A DNA stretch of 38,145 nt from an uncultured Anaerolineae bacterium (GCA_903846015.1 CAIMZS010000030.1:1-38145), one strand, 5' to 3'. Counted from the first letter of the stretch, positions 8,389 through 17,071 are shown. The notes: generated by a model not told the origin, from the letters alone. Program-made: numbers and translations.

Positions 8389-8610
8389 TGCATTTAACCG
8401 TTCGACCGGCAGTTTCTGAACTGCAGAGTTTTGCCCAGGTTCATTTCGCTATCGTGATGAACGCCCATCAATCTCGCAACCTCATTGCAAAATCATCCCA
8501 CCTGCGTTAAATAGAATCGTCACTGCCTCGCCACGTGGCAGATTTGGGGAAATTCAGCATCGCAGTGATGCCGCTTCATTTCGCCTGCAAGTCAAATATG
8601 AGGAGATACT

Positions 8611-10137
8611 ATGCAAGCAAACACCTGTATTGGTATTGATGTTTGGGAAGGACAGCTTGAAATGGATGAAGCCGTTTTGAAAGCAAACGGTGTAAAGTTT
8701 ATCAGCATCCGGATCAATAATACCGTGGGCGGACATCATCTTGACACCGGTTTTGTTAAGCAATGGGAAGAAGCTGCGGCATTTGTGCGTTTCCCTTACT
8801 TCGTGTACAACCCGTGGGTGGATGGAAAGGCCAACTTTGACTGGTTGGCAGCGCACATGCCATCGAACGCAAAATCAGTGGCCATTGATATCGAAATTGC
8901 TTATTCTGGAATTACAGCAGCCAAATATGCAGGCGAGGTAAACAAGTTCCTGTCGTTCTGTGATGGTATGAAGTGGAAAACCATTATCTACACCGGCGGT
9001 GGATACCTGGGCCTGTTGAGCAAATGGCCAAAAATGGATTTTTGGTGGGCACAGTACCCTGATCCAAAAACCTATTTCGGTGATACGAGCACATGGGATG
9101 GCTTGAAGGATAAATTAACGAAACTGGATAAACCCTTCAATGCAAATTTAGTTCCTGGTAATTTGAAGATATGGCAATTTTCTGGCGATTATCTGACTCT
9201 GCCAGGAACGATCCGCAAGATTGACGTAAACGTGTTCTACGGCAGCGACCAAGAAATGGCTGCCTATTTTGGAATGGAGGTAATTAACACAGCCCCATCG
9301 AAAGTTGAAGTGCCCCTGGTTGATCAACAGCCTGATATTTCCAACAACATCCCGCCCATTAACGAAAATCAGTCAAAGGTTGCCCCTGCGGTTGTTTCAA
9401 CCGATGTAGTTCCAACCAATTTATATGTATTTTCTCATGCCGCTTATTGGCACCGTCCATCGGCTGGCCCACTCGTCACCCCAACGTTTGAGATGAGTAA
9501 CATGAAACAGGTCGAAAAGATGGTCTTGATCGGAGCGGGGATGTTACCGTATCTACAAAAGATAAATGCTAATATTTTAAAAGGTTATGACAAAATAGTA
9601 GCGCCGGATTGGGGACCGACTCAGGGTTTCAATGCCAAAGGTTTGCTCAAGTTTAATACCCTGATCTATCCCGGGCGAAATGTCGTTCGTATCCTCGAGG
9701 TGGCAACAGGCAAGGATGGAAATAAGTGGGGCAGGGTGGAAGGATTGTCTGCTGTAACCCCTCCAGGGCCAGAATTTAATCATATTGATACTCCACAACT
9801 CATTCACACGGTATATGGCAGCAATACGAGTTGGTCATATTTCGAACTTGCAAATTCCCCGCATGTTCCATTATTGGGCAGCCCTCGTTGGGTATCGATG
9901 GAGTGGCTGGTTCAAATCAGTCTGCCTGTTAAAGTAACCATCACATCCGTGAGCGGTGTAAAAGTGGTAAGCCTGCCTGGTGACCTGACAACCGAGATCG
10001 GTTCCAAAGCCCAGAATGAGAACGCCTCGATTTTAGAATTGCGTATCGCAAAGGGCGGCGTCTGGGGGCGCATCGATACAGGCGGGTGGATAGCAGTGCG
10101 CTACAACGATAAAAACCCAACAAATTGGATCATTTAA
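8611..10137 (+). CDS. GH25 lysozyme-like protein with extra C-terminal region
   Basis: 508 residues, RBS GAGGAG before ATG 8611. Residues 1-215 match the glycoside hydrolase 25 fold (N,O-muramidase): Asp10 in GIDVWEG, and the acidic pair Asp93/Glu95 in VAIDIEIAY, the positions that carry catalysis in this family; FWWAQY and IWQFSGD are also typical. Residues ~240-508 are unrecognised, beta-rich looking, with KVEVPLVDQQPD as a probable linker; they may bind wall or surface. There is no signal peptide, so release might need lysis or another route. It could be a phage-type endolysin or a domesticated cell-wall enzyme. Confidence 0.75.
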   Translation: MQANTCIGIDVWEGQLEMDEAVLKANGVKFISIRINNTVGGHHLDTGFVKQWEEAAAFVRFPYFVYNPWVDGKANFDWLAAHMPSNAKSVAIDIEIAYSGITAAKYAGEVNKFLSFCDGMKWKTIIYTGGGYLGLLSKWPKMDFWWAQYPDPKTYFGDTSTWDGLKDKLTKLDKPFNANLVPGNLKIWQFSGDYLTLPGTIRKIDVNVFYGSDQEMAAYFGMEVINTAPSKVEVPLVDQQPDISNNIPPINENQSKVAPAVVSTDVVPTNLYVFSHAAYWHRPSAGPLVTPTFEMSNMKQVEKMVLIGAGMLPYLQKINANILKGYDKIVAPDWGPTQGFNAKGLLKFNTLIYPGRNVVRILEVATGKDGNKWGRVEGLSAVTPPGPEFNHIDTPQLIHTVYGSNTSWSYFELANSPHVPLLGSPRWVSMEWLVQISLPVKVTITSVSGVKVVSLPGDLTTEIGSKAQNENASILELRIAKGGVWGRIDTGGWIAVRYNDKNPTNWII

Positions 10138-10185
10138 TCATTACCAGAATATTTGGCAGTTTACCCGCCAGAATAAAAAACGGAC

Positions 10186-10214
10186 ATCCCTTCCCCTGTT
10201 TCAGGGGAAGGGAT
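10186..10214 (-). terminator. Hairpin terminator between convergent genes
   Basis: A perfect 13-bp stem, ATCCCTTCCCCTG (10186-10198) and CAGGGGAAGGGAT (10202-10214), with a TTT loop. Reading the minus strand, GTCCG then TTTTTT follows, which fits a Rho-independent terminator for the membrane-protein gene. No T-run follows on the plus strand, but the stem could still protect the GH25 transcript. Very similar CCCTTCCCCT hairpins are common intergenic repeats in bacteria. Confidence 0.55.
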
Positions 10215-10362
10215 CGGGGGGGGAGCAAAACAGTTGCTAAAACTATAGTACCGCGTTATTCCTTACTGCCTGTATCGGTGCACATATCGGTGGGCAGTGC
10301 TTATTTTCTAAGGATCATTTCTTGCCTGAAAGCAGTCATTTAATCAGATGCACTCGATGCAT

Positions 10363-10977
10363 TTATATATCATTCGGTTGAGTTGGTTTAACCTGATAAA
10401 TAAGCACTGCTAACATCGCTGCCGTAACGCAGGCAGGTATGGAGCCCAGAGTAAATAGCGAGTGTTGATTCAAAGCATTCCCTGGTGTTATCAGAGCTAA
10501 CAAACCCCAGCCCACAATATTAGCTCCAATCCACCAACTCGCCCGGGGTAAACGATGCCGTAACAACAACCATTGTCCAATACCAATTGCAAGTCCCATC
10601 AGGATAAACGCCAAATCTATATTAATGGATCCATCCATCCAATTAAGCCAAATGGGGATGGCAATGAGTAGCACTCCCAGGAGCCAGCCCCCGATTGTAG
10701 CTAGCACCCACCAGCCCATACGTGGTAGATAACGGCGCAACAACCCATATTGCATTAACCCGGTCACAAGACCTACAATCGGAATAAAGGTGTACATATA
10801 TAAATAATCTTCAGTAATGTGACGCACCCCATCCACATAGATAAAGTCTCCGACAAAACTTATGATAATGCGAAGGATGACAAGGTCGATGAAAAAGGCA
10901 ATTGGAACACATAAGGATGTCAGAATGATCCAGATTGGATAAAAAAACCAGCGGGGCTTTTCATTATTTGCGTTCAT
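10363..10977 (-). CDS. Multi-pass membrane protein
   Basis: 204 residues, ATG at 10977 with CTCCT complement (AGGAG, 10987-10991) 9 nt upstream. About six hydrophobic spans. Two internal repeats share the pattern QxxLLRxxLPRxxWWxxAxxxGW (around residues 80-105 and 135-160), a motif found in small uncharacterised membrane proteins of Chloroflexota and cyanobacteria. No enzymatic residues are evident. It begins 32 nt after the attC-like site, as expected for the first gene of a following integron cassette. Confidence 0.75.
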   Translation of the reverse strand: MNANNEKPRWFFYPIWIILTSLCVPIAFFIDLVILRIIISFVGDFIYVDGVRHITEDYLYMYTFIPIVGLVTGLMQYGLLRRYLPRMGWWVLATIGGWLLGVLLIAIPIWLNWMDGSINIDLAFILMGLAIGIGQWLLLRHRLPRASWWIGANIVGWGLLALITPGNALNQHSLFTLGSIPACVTAAMLAVLIYQVKPTQPNDI

Positions 10978-11435
10978 CAGGACAATCTCCTTTGGCGTGC
11001 ACTACTACGCCCAACGGCAAGCGTTAGCGGCAAGGGCGGGATTTGGCAAGAAAAAGCCAGAAGTAGAAAACGCCAAAGGCGCTGAAACCCTGAGGGCGAG
11101 GCAAAAGCCCGCCCTTGTCCGCCTGCACGCGATGTTGGGCTGCGGTTTTTAAGCTGTTGCTTTGAACAAGTATGGCATGTTTTTATTTGAACATATATTG
11201 TGGCGAATAACCCTATCACAAAAAGACCGCCCGCAAATGGAATTGTTGGCACAAATATTTTTGCAAAAAGAGTTCTATCTGCCTGTGCAACTTGTAAATA
11301 CATTCCTAAAAATGCACCAAAAGCCATCCACAAGAACTCGGTAAAAATTATAAGTTCCCATACTTTTGTTGCAAACAGATTTGCTTTATCTTTGCTAACC
11401 GGGAAGAATTCAAAGTAATATTTCCAAGGGGGCTT
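10977..11435 (-). pseudogene. Truncated membrane protein fragment
   Basis: The frame is open from 11435 to a TGA at 10977-10979. It lacks an N terminus: the first credible starts (TTG 11333, ATG 11327) lie inside what reads as continuous protein sequence (WKYYFEFFPVSKDKANLF, then a hydrophobic stretch). Two or three membrane spans follow (FLWMAFGAFLGMYLQV, PFAGGLFVIGLFATIYV). From about 11141 downward the frame simply reads through the attC-like site, which gives a low-complexity Arg/Ser tail. The end opposite the attC is cut near 11420-11435, where a second fragment begins on the other strand. Confidence 0.45.
11009..11140 (-). other. Integron attC-like recombination site
   Basis: 132 bp bounded by GCCCAAC (11009-11015) and GTTGGGC (11134-11140), which fit the attC R boxes RYYYAAC and GTTRRRY. 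Inside, CAAGGGCGGG (11031-11040) and CCCGCCCTTG (11108-11117) pair perfectly, and partly matched GCGT/GCGG blocks with unpaired bases lie between, as in folded attC sites. On the minus strand the order is gene fragment, attC, then a new start codon 32 nt on, which is the layout of a cassette junction. No integrase or second attC was seen in the window. Confidence 0.6.
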
Positions 11436-11760
11436 TCACTTTATCAAGGATGTTGTAATTGCACAATCAAAATCATGGATAGCAATGACCTGGCGTGGCA
11501 GGGGAGGAGAATTCGATCTATTAGTACAGCAAAATTGGAATATGACTATTCCAACAGGTGCTGATAGTACCAAAGAGATAATAGTCAATGGACAGCCAGC
11601 GATACTTATCCGAGGCATGTGGGATGAAAACGGTAAATGGGACAACACGATAAAGCAGGCTCAACTTTATTGGCGTAAAGACGAACTCATCTATACCCTG
11701 ACCAGCGATGTGCTTGATGATGAAGAGTTAATAAAAATTGCAGAGTCTATAAAAAAATAA
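11419..11760 (+). pseudogene. C-terminal fragment, DUF4367-like
   Basis: Open from 11419 to 11760 with no credible start; the first ATG (11485) falls inside continuous protein sequence. It ends in WKYxxxxx-type secretory-domain sequence: GQPAILIRGMWDENGKWDN, AQLYWRKDELIYTL and DDEELIKIAESIKK, which resembles the C-terminal end of DUF4367 domains found in secreted or sigma/anti-sigma-linked proteins. The N-terminal part and any signal peptide or anchor are missing. It abuts, head to head, the truncated minus-strand fragment. Confidence 0.45.
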
Positions 11761-11817
11761 GGCGAAAGCAAAAGAGACTTGCAAGCAATAACCGCGCAGA
11801 ACTTGTCTTTGAACTTA

Positions 11818-12310
11818 GAGCGTGTTTAAGAATTGAATTCGGGCACGGAACTCTGTAAAATTGGAGTATGACCCGAAAAAATTACTCGACCGATTTGACC
11901 GATGCAGAATGGGACTTATTTCAGCCCTACATGCCAATCAAGTTCTTGGGCGCAAACGAAGCATTGATCTGCGTGAAGTCCTGAACGCAATTTACTATCT
12001 CATTCGAACGGACCTTTGGTTGGCTGAATCGCTGGCGTCGGTTAAGTAAAGATGATGAGCGCCTGACCGATACGAGTGAAACCTTGATTTACGCGACCAT
12101 GCGCAAGCTGATGGTCAGACGGCTGACAAAAATGAAGGTAGATCAGGTTGCAGCAAAGATCGGATTCCGTCTTGACACCAAAAGGAGGGTATTTCGGATG
12201 GCAAAATATTTCCTTGAGAGGTGGCTGATGCTCAGCGCACGTCAGTTCGGCTAAATTTTTGCCTATAAATAACCCGACATGCCAATCTAATCGAATTCTT
12301 AAACAGGCTC
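11818..12310 (+). mobile_element. Internally deleted IS5-family element (493 bp)
   Basis: Left end GAGCGTGTTTAAGAATT and right end (read inward) GAGCCTGTTTAAGAATT form terminal inverted repeats with one mismatch in 17. Both ends are flanked by TTA (11815-11817 and 12311-12313), a 3-bp TNA target duplication as in the IS1031 type of the IS5 family. The inside holds only the two ends of a transposase gene. It cannot move by itself but could be mobilised by a full-length relative. The right-hand TTA is the complement of the TAA stop of the M42 peptidase gene. Confidence 0.85.
11868..12254 (+). pseudogene. IS5-type transposase remnant
   Basis: The N-terminal part is recognisable as the DUF4096 head of IS5-type transposases: MTRKNYSTDLTDAEWDLFQ, then, after a frameshift near 11930-11945, LGRKRSIDLREVLNAIYYL. 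At about 12009 the sequence jumps in another frame to the C-terminal part of the DDE domain, RTFGWLNRWRRLSKDDERL and ATMRKLMVRRLTKM. Some 500-600 bp that would encode the catalytic core are missing. It ends at TAA 12252-12254. Non-functional. Confidence 0.85.
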
Positions 12311-13321
12311 TTACAGCTCGATCGGATTACTCAGCAGGGCAGTAATGAGCCGGACGGCATTTTGCACATCATTGAAGTCGACCATTTCAGAAGGGGTATG
12401 GACGTAGCGACACGGGATAGAGATGCAGCCAACCGGTACGCCCGAGCGCACAAGCTGCATGGCACGCGCATCGGTAGTGCCGCCTAACAACACTTCGCGT
12501 TGATATGGAAGTTTGGCCTGATCGGCAGTGCGGATCATCCAGTTCACGATACGCGGATCTGAAAGCATGCCACCGTCCTTAATCTTGATGGCTGGCCCCT
12601 TACCAAGATCCATCTGTAAGCCTTTTTGAGCAGGGGTATCACCCCAACCGGTTACATCGATCGAGAATCCCAGATCCGGGTCAATACCATACGCGGAGGT
12701 TTCAGCGCCGCGCGTGCCAACTTCTTCCTGGGTGGTAAAGACAAAATAAACATCGTGCGGAGTGGATTTGAGCGCCCGCAGGGCTTCGATCGCCACGACA
12801 CAGCCAATGCGATCATCCATCGACTTGGCAACCAGGCGGTCGCCCATATCCAGGAACGGGCGCTCAAAGGCGGCTACATCCCCGATCTTGATCGGGTGGT
12901 TCTTATCGCTGCTGGCGCCAACATCGATATAGCACTTTTCGAGCGGCTGAGTATCACCGGGCTTGTCGACAGGTTCCATACCGATCACGCCGGGGGTGCC
13001 GTTGAAAAAGCGGACACGCCCGCCGGGCAGGTTGCGCGGATATACGCCACCGATGGCGGTGAAGCGCACAAACCCTTTCGAGTCGATATGAGTGGCGATC
13101 ACACCGATCTCATCCATGTGGGCGGCTATCATAATCTTGCGAGGGCTGCCATTATTTTCATTTTTTTCGGCAGGAGCTTTGCGCACAATCAGATTGCCGA
13201 GCGCATCAACGCGAATTTCGTCGGCAAGCGGTTCCACTTCGGCACGGATGACGGCGCGGATGGCGGATTCATAACCGGATGGGCTGAATGTGTCTGTCAG
13301 TTTTTGGATGAGTTGTTTCAT
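12311..13321 (-). CDS. M42 family metallo-aminopeptidase, paralogue A
   Basis: 336 residues, RBS AAGGA before ATG 13321. The M42 (TET/glutamyl aminopeptidase, formerly 'endoglucanase M') signature is complete: AAHMDEIG with His68 and Asp70, SMDDRIG (Asp169), the Glu199-Glu200 pair in TTQEEVG, Asp222 in SIDVT, and His308 in CRYVHTPSE. These should hold two metal ions. Such enzymes form dodecameric cytoplasmic shells that trim peptides from the N terminus. It is the last gene of a four-peptidase operon on the minus strand. Its TAA stop coincides with the target duplication of the IS remnant. Confidence 0.92.
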   Translation of the reverse strand: MKQLIQKLTDTFSPSGYESAIRAVIRAEVEPLADEIRVDALGNLIVRKAPAEKNENNGSPRKIMIAAHMDEIGVIATHIDSKGFVRFTAIGGVYPRNLPGGRVRFFNGTPGVIGMEPVDKPGDTQPLEKCYIDVGASSDKNHPIKIGDVAAFERPFLDMGDRLVAKSMDDRIGCVVAIEALRALKSTPHDVYFVFTTQEEVGTRGAETSAYGIDPDLGFSIDVTGWGDTPAQKGLQMDLGKGPAIKIKDGGMLSDPRIVNWMIRTADQAKLPYQREVLLGGTTDARAMQLVRSGVPVGCISIPCRYVHTPSEMVDFNDVQNAVRLITALLSNPIEL

Positions 13322-13360
13322 GGAAGATTCCTTTTTATTGGGCAGGTCATGGTCCCGGTC

Positions 13361-13392
13361 ACTGCGATAGTGCCGGTTCTAGCGCGGCCACG
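13361..13392. repeat. REP-like core repeat, locus 5
   Basis: 'actgcgatagtgccggttct' followed by 'agcgcggccacggg' is a single diverged core unit in the 88-bp gap between two peptidase genes. A further diverged piece, 'gtctgctaaaccgg', contains the stop of the S51-type gene. Confidence 0.7.
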
Positions 13393-13409
13393 GGATGGAC
13401 CAGAGTCTG

Positions 13410-14129
13410 CTAAACCGGCAAGGTGACCTGCTCACCGGCGCTAAAAGATTGGACATGGGTCCTGGTAATCACGTAAACCTGCTGGCGCCCCATCACCTGC
13501 CAGGTTTGGCCCAGCCTGCCAACCAGGGCAGTGTCTTCATCCAGGCCCAGGGCATATTCGCCCGCCGGGATGAGCGGCTGCAGGATGGGTATGGTAATGC
13601 CGCGCCAGGCCACCATCCGATCAAAATGCGGAAAAATATGTGATTTCGGAAGGAAACCAAAGGCTTTCTTCTGGCGCAGGCTGAGGCCACGCATATCTGG
13701 CAGGAACTCACCCACGAACATGGCGCCTGCCGAACAACCAGCAAAAGTAGCCCCGCGACCCAAGGCAGACAGTACGGCTTCCCAGGCCTGGGTTGCTTGC
13801 ATGGTCTCATACAAGTAGGACGGATTACCGCCTGAGAAATAGATCAGGTCAGCCTGTTCTATCACTGCGGCAAAGTGCGGATCATTGGCTTCGTTTCGAT
13901 TGGTGATGTGCAGAGCGGTGACATCCGCGCCCAGCGCGCGAAAGTGCTCCTCGCCCATTTGCATCCAGCGCGTGATCGAGGCCTCGCCTTCTGAACCGGC
14001 GGCAGTGGGGAAGCATACCACGCGCGGCGCACGGTCAGCCCCAACCATTTGATCCAACAAATAACGGTCGATATCATTCACCACCGGTAAATATTCGCCG
14101 GAACCCAGCAACGCAATTAATCCATTCAT
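13410..14129 (-). CDS. S51-type (cyanophycinase/dipeptidase E-like) peptidase
   Basis: 239 residues, ATG at 14129. It has the class I glutamine amidotransferase-like fold of family S51: YFSGGNPSYLYETM (97-110) and the nucleophile elbow GCSAGAMF with Ser133 (131-138). Length fits the family (~230). Members cut Asp-X dipeptides or cyanophycin; this one is closer to the general 'Type 1 GATase-like' peptidases and its substrate cannot be named. Its position between M42 genes argues for intracellular peptide breakdown. Confidence 0.85.
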   Translation of the reverse strand: MNGLIALLGSGEYLPVVNDIDRYLLDQMVGADRAPRVVCFPTAAGSEGEASITRWMQMGEEHFRALGADVTALHITNRNEANDPHFAAVIEQADLIYFSGGNPSYLYETMQATQAWEAVLSALGRGATFAGCSAGAMFVGEFLPDMRGLSLRQKKAFGFLPKSHIFPHFDRMVAWRGITIPILQPLIPAGEYALGLDEDTALVGRLGQTWQVMGRQQVYVITRTHVQSFSAGEQVTLPV

Positions 14130-14205
14130 ATATTTACCACCGCTAAACGCGCACGCTTTACGCTGTGGCGAGCTCCTATCCTGTACGAGATGGTCACGCG
14201 CTGCT

Positions 14206-15279
14206 TCACGGTCGTTCCTGGGCCAGCAGGGCGGGTGTGATGCGCGTCAGCGCAGTATGCAGCAGCGCCAGGGTATTCTTCCAATCATCCATGCGTGAAA
14301 GCAGGATGGCGGTATGAGTATAGCGATGCGGCACCGAAACACTGATGCTGGGAATACCTGCCAGGGATCGATGGATTGCTCCGGCATCCGTACCGCCGCC
14401 GCCAGGTTGGCGAAATTGATAAGGAATACCGGCTGATTCGGCTGTCTCGGCCAGAAAATGCACCAGACGCGGGTCATTCAATGTGCCCGAGTCAAAGGTG
14501 TAGATGGCCGGGCCGGAACCCAGTTTTGTGTTGTAAAAAGTGTTTTCGGAACCGTCATGGACGGGGAGATCATGCGCCGGTGTAGCATCGATTGCGATGG
14601 CCATATCCGGGTTGAAATAATGGGCTGCCACCCCGGCGCCGCGCAAACCAATCTCTTCCTGCACCGAAAACGAAAGGCATAGGTCCACATTTTCGGGGGC
14701 ATGCCTGAGAAGTTCGATCATGGTGACGATGCCGATACGATTGTCGATCGCCTTGGCAAAGATGGATGGGCCGACCCGGCGGAATTTGGTGGCATATGCC
14801 GCGCGATCTCCCAATTTAACTTTACCGGCGCCGCCAGGGCCGACATCAATCCGCAGGGCATCCAGCGGTATTTTGCGTCCGCGCTCCTCGCTGGTTGTCA
14901 GGTGGATTGGGCGCGCCCCGATCACCCCCGGAACCTTATTCCTACCGACCAGCACCTGCTTGCCCGGCAGAGAACGGATATCAATGCCTCCAACGGTTTC
15001 AAAGCGAAACAGGCCTTCGCCATCGTCATTGACCAGCATAAAACCGATTTCATCCATGTGCGAATCCAGCATGACGCGCAGCCTGTGTTCACTTTTTCCA
15101 ACTTTGGTGACCAGCACACTACCAAGCGCATCTACCCTGACAGTATCCGCGAGCGGCTTAACTTCTTCGAGCACAATTTTTCGCACCTCGGCCTCGTCAC
15201 CTGAGACCGCGATGGCATTACACAGTTTTTCCAGCAGCTTGATTTGAGAAGCGCCAATTGAAGGGGTATTTTCAGCCAT
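14206..15279 (-). CDS. M42 family metallo-aminopeptidase, paralogue B
   Basis: 357 residues. Metal ligands are in place: DSHMDEIG (His74, Asp76), AKAIDNRIG, VQEEIGLRG and HRYTHTA. It starts only 2 nt after the stop of paralogue C, so the two are tightly coupled. Compared with paralogue A it has an 'IDNR' rather than 'MDDR' motif and a different substrate loop, so the paralogues probably prefer different N-terminal residues or form mixed shells. Confidence 0.92.
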   Translation of the reverse strand: MAENTPSIGASQIKLLEKLCNAIAVSGDEAEVRKIVLEEVKPLADTVRVDALGSVLVTKVGKSEHRLRVMLDSHMDEIGFMLVNDDGEGLFRFETVGGIDIRSLPGKQVLVGRNKVPGVIGARPIHLTTSEERGRKIPLDALRIDVGPGGAGKVKLGDRAAYATKFRRVGPSIFAKAIDNRIGIVTMIELLRHAPENVDLCLSFSVQEEIGLRGAGVAAHYFNPDMAIAIDATPAHDLPVHDGSENTFYNTKLGSGPAIYTFDSGTLNDPRLVHFLAETAESAGIPYQFRQPGGGGTDAGAIHRSLAGIPSISVSVPHRYTHTAILLSRMDDWKNTLALLHTALTRITPALLAQERP

Positions 15280-15281
15280 TT

Positions 15282-16412
15282 TTATTCATCCCAGGTGAGT
15301 TTTTCGAGGAAGTCGACTTCGAGCGCGGCGATGAACTCCGCCAGGATGCGGCCCGTGCGCTGAATGTCTTTCAGCGAAACCACTTCCACCGGTGTATGCA
15401 TATAGCGCAGCGGGATGCCCACTACCAGGTTGGGAATCCCATTCGCGGTCACCTGCATGGCGTAAGTATCCGTGCCGCTGTGGCGGGGAACCATTTCCAT
15501 GGAATAGGGGATCTCAAGCTGGTCGGCCAGGGCCTTGATCTTCGACACCAAATAAGGATGCATATTGGGCCCAATGCTGAATGTGGGGCCCTTGCCAAGT
15601 GCAAAGGTGTTCCAATCTGAGGCTCCCGGGCCTTTGGCAAAAGTTACATCCACGCCAATGGCTATATCTGGAAGCAGTTGATAAGCCGATGTGTATGCAC
15701 CGCCAAAAACGGTTTCCTCTTGAGTAGTCGCCACGGCCCACACATCCCAGGCATGGGCTGTGCGCTTCAATTCTTCCAGGGCAATGGTTAAAGCGGCGAC
15801 CGAAGCGCGGTTATCCAATGTGTGACCTGAGATCACGTCGCCCGCAAGCTCGACCGGTTCGGTGGCAAACGAAATCAGGTCGCCGATATGCACCCTGGCG
15901 GCGGTTTCTTTTGCGGTCAAGCCGATATCGATCAACAGGTCAGAGATGCCAACCGGGGCATCCCCGACACTGGCAGGCAAAGCGCGGGCATGGGGTTGTG
16001 CCACAACGCCGTAAAGCTCTTCGGCTGCGGCCGAGCCCCTGGCATCCCACCGCCCGGTAGCATGAACAATGACTGGCGACCCGGGCAGGATGCGTTGATC
16101 GATGCCACCCACCCCTGTGAAATGGATAAAGCCATCCGTGACCTGGGTCACGATCAGGCCGATGGCATCCATGTGCGTTGCAATCATGATTGATAATCTT
16201 TTGTCCACCGACCCGTCTGCGCCCGCCACTCGAACCGGGACTACCCCGGCGGTGCCTCTTTTCAGGCCATGCAGCGAACCAATTCGGCTGACAGTCAACT
16301 CATCCACCAGCGGCCGCCATTTTTCCTCGATTAATCGGGCAACCGGTGTTTCATGGCCCGAAAGACCGGAAACAGATAGCAGGGATTTTAGAAAGGGAGT
16401 GATTTCAGACAT
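15282..16412 (-). CDS. M42 family metallo-aminopeptidase, paralogue C
   Basis: 376 residues, the longest of the three. Ligand motifs: ATHMDAIG (His80, Asp82), SGHTLDNRAS, TTQEETVFGGA and LRYMHTPVE. The usual 'QEEVGxRGA' is changed to QEETVFGGA, which may alter the active-site wall. The RBS is weak (GAGAA). It is the first peptidase gene of the run; the gene before it ends 46 bp upstream with a GAACTCCCGGGAAGTTC palindrome (16444-16460) that could be an operator or attenuator. Confidence 0.9.
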   Translation of the reverse strand: MSEITPFLKSLLSVSGLSGHETPVARLIEEKWRPLVDELTVSRIGSLHGLKRGTAGVVPVRVAGADGSVDKRLSIMIATHMDAIGLIVTQVTDGFIHFTGVGGIDQRILPGSPVIVHATGRWDARGSAAAEELYGVVAQPHARALPASVGDAPVGISDLLIDIGLTAKETAARVHIGDLISFATEPVELAGDVISGHTLDNRASVAALTIALEELKRTAHAWDVWAVATTQEETVFGGAYTSAYQLLPDIAIGVDVTFAKGPGASDWNTFALGKGPTFSIGPNMHPYLVSKIKALADQLEIPYSMEMVPRHSGTDTYAMQVTANGIPNLVVGIPLRYMHTPVEVVSLKDIQRTGRILAEFIAALEVDFLEKLTWDE

Positions 16413-16458
16413 AATATTTTCTCATTTTTATCAAGACTCCGGGGAACTCCCGGGAAGT

Positions 16459-17007
16459 TCACGGGGTGGTATTGAGTGTGGGTGTATCCGCAGGTGTGGG
16501 AGGCAAGGGTGTTGAACTGGGTGGTACAGGTGTGGATGTGGGTGGTTCAGGTGTTGAGCTGGGCGGAATGGGCGTGAGGCTGGGTGTGACAGGTGTCAGA
16601 GATGGCGGCACAGATGAAGACGTGAAGGTAGCCGTAGGCGTCACCGGTGTCCAACTCGGCGTAAAGGTGAATGTGGGAGGTAAAGGTAGGAAAGGAGTCA
16701 GTGAAGGTGAAAGAGTCAACGTAGGTGAAAGAGTTAACGTAGTCGTGCCGGTATTCGTCAGCGTGGGTGTAAAAGTCAATGTCGCAGTCAGCAGGCCGGG
16801 TGTGGATGAAGGCCCATTCGTGCTGGATGGGATGATCAGGGATGTCAGCGTTGCTGTTGCTGTAATGGTGGCGGTTGGTGTGGGGGTGGGTTTTTCGGGT
16901 GTGATGACCCATGTCAACCAGCCGATACAGTAACACGGAATGGTCGCCAGGATAATGGCGATCAACGTGGAGCGGCGGCGACCGGCGGCGGCATCATTGT
17001 TAAACAC
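16459..17007 (-). CDS. Membrane-anchored Pro/Thr/Ser-rich protein
   Basis: 182 residues. After a basic RRRST segment comes one membrane span (STLIAIILATIPCYCIGWL), then about 145 residues of Pro/Thr/Ser with repeats such as PTPTATIT and LTPxxPSLTPIPPSST. Such tails are common in Chloroflexota and act as extended, possibly glycosylated, cell-surface spacers. The only start available is GTG at 17007; there is no Shine-Dalgarno, and TTGCCC-17 bp-TATCAT lies directly upstream, so the mRNA may be leaderless. It could be cotranscribed with the peptidases. Confidence 0.7.
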   Translation of the reverse strand: MFNNDAAAGRRRSTLIAIILATIPCYCIGWLTWVITPEKPTPTPTATITATATLTSLIIPSSTNGPSSTPGLLTATLTFTPTLTNTGTTTLTLSPTLTLSPSLTPFLPLPPTFTFTPSWTPVTPTATFTSSSVPPSLTPVTPSLTPIPPSSTPEPPTSTPVPPSSTPLPPTPADTPTLNTTP

Positions 17008-17071
17008 TCAGATATGATAACATCAGTCTACATGCCGGGCAAGGACTGAAGGCTGAAGATTATCTGAACCA

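Noticed and set aside
16466-16933. Plus-strand Val/Gly-rich frame of 155 residues
   Set aside because: It is the complement of the Pro/Thr/Ser-rich repeats of the minus-strand gene, which has the membrane anchor and better start context.
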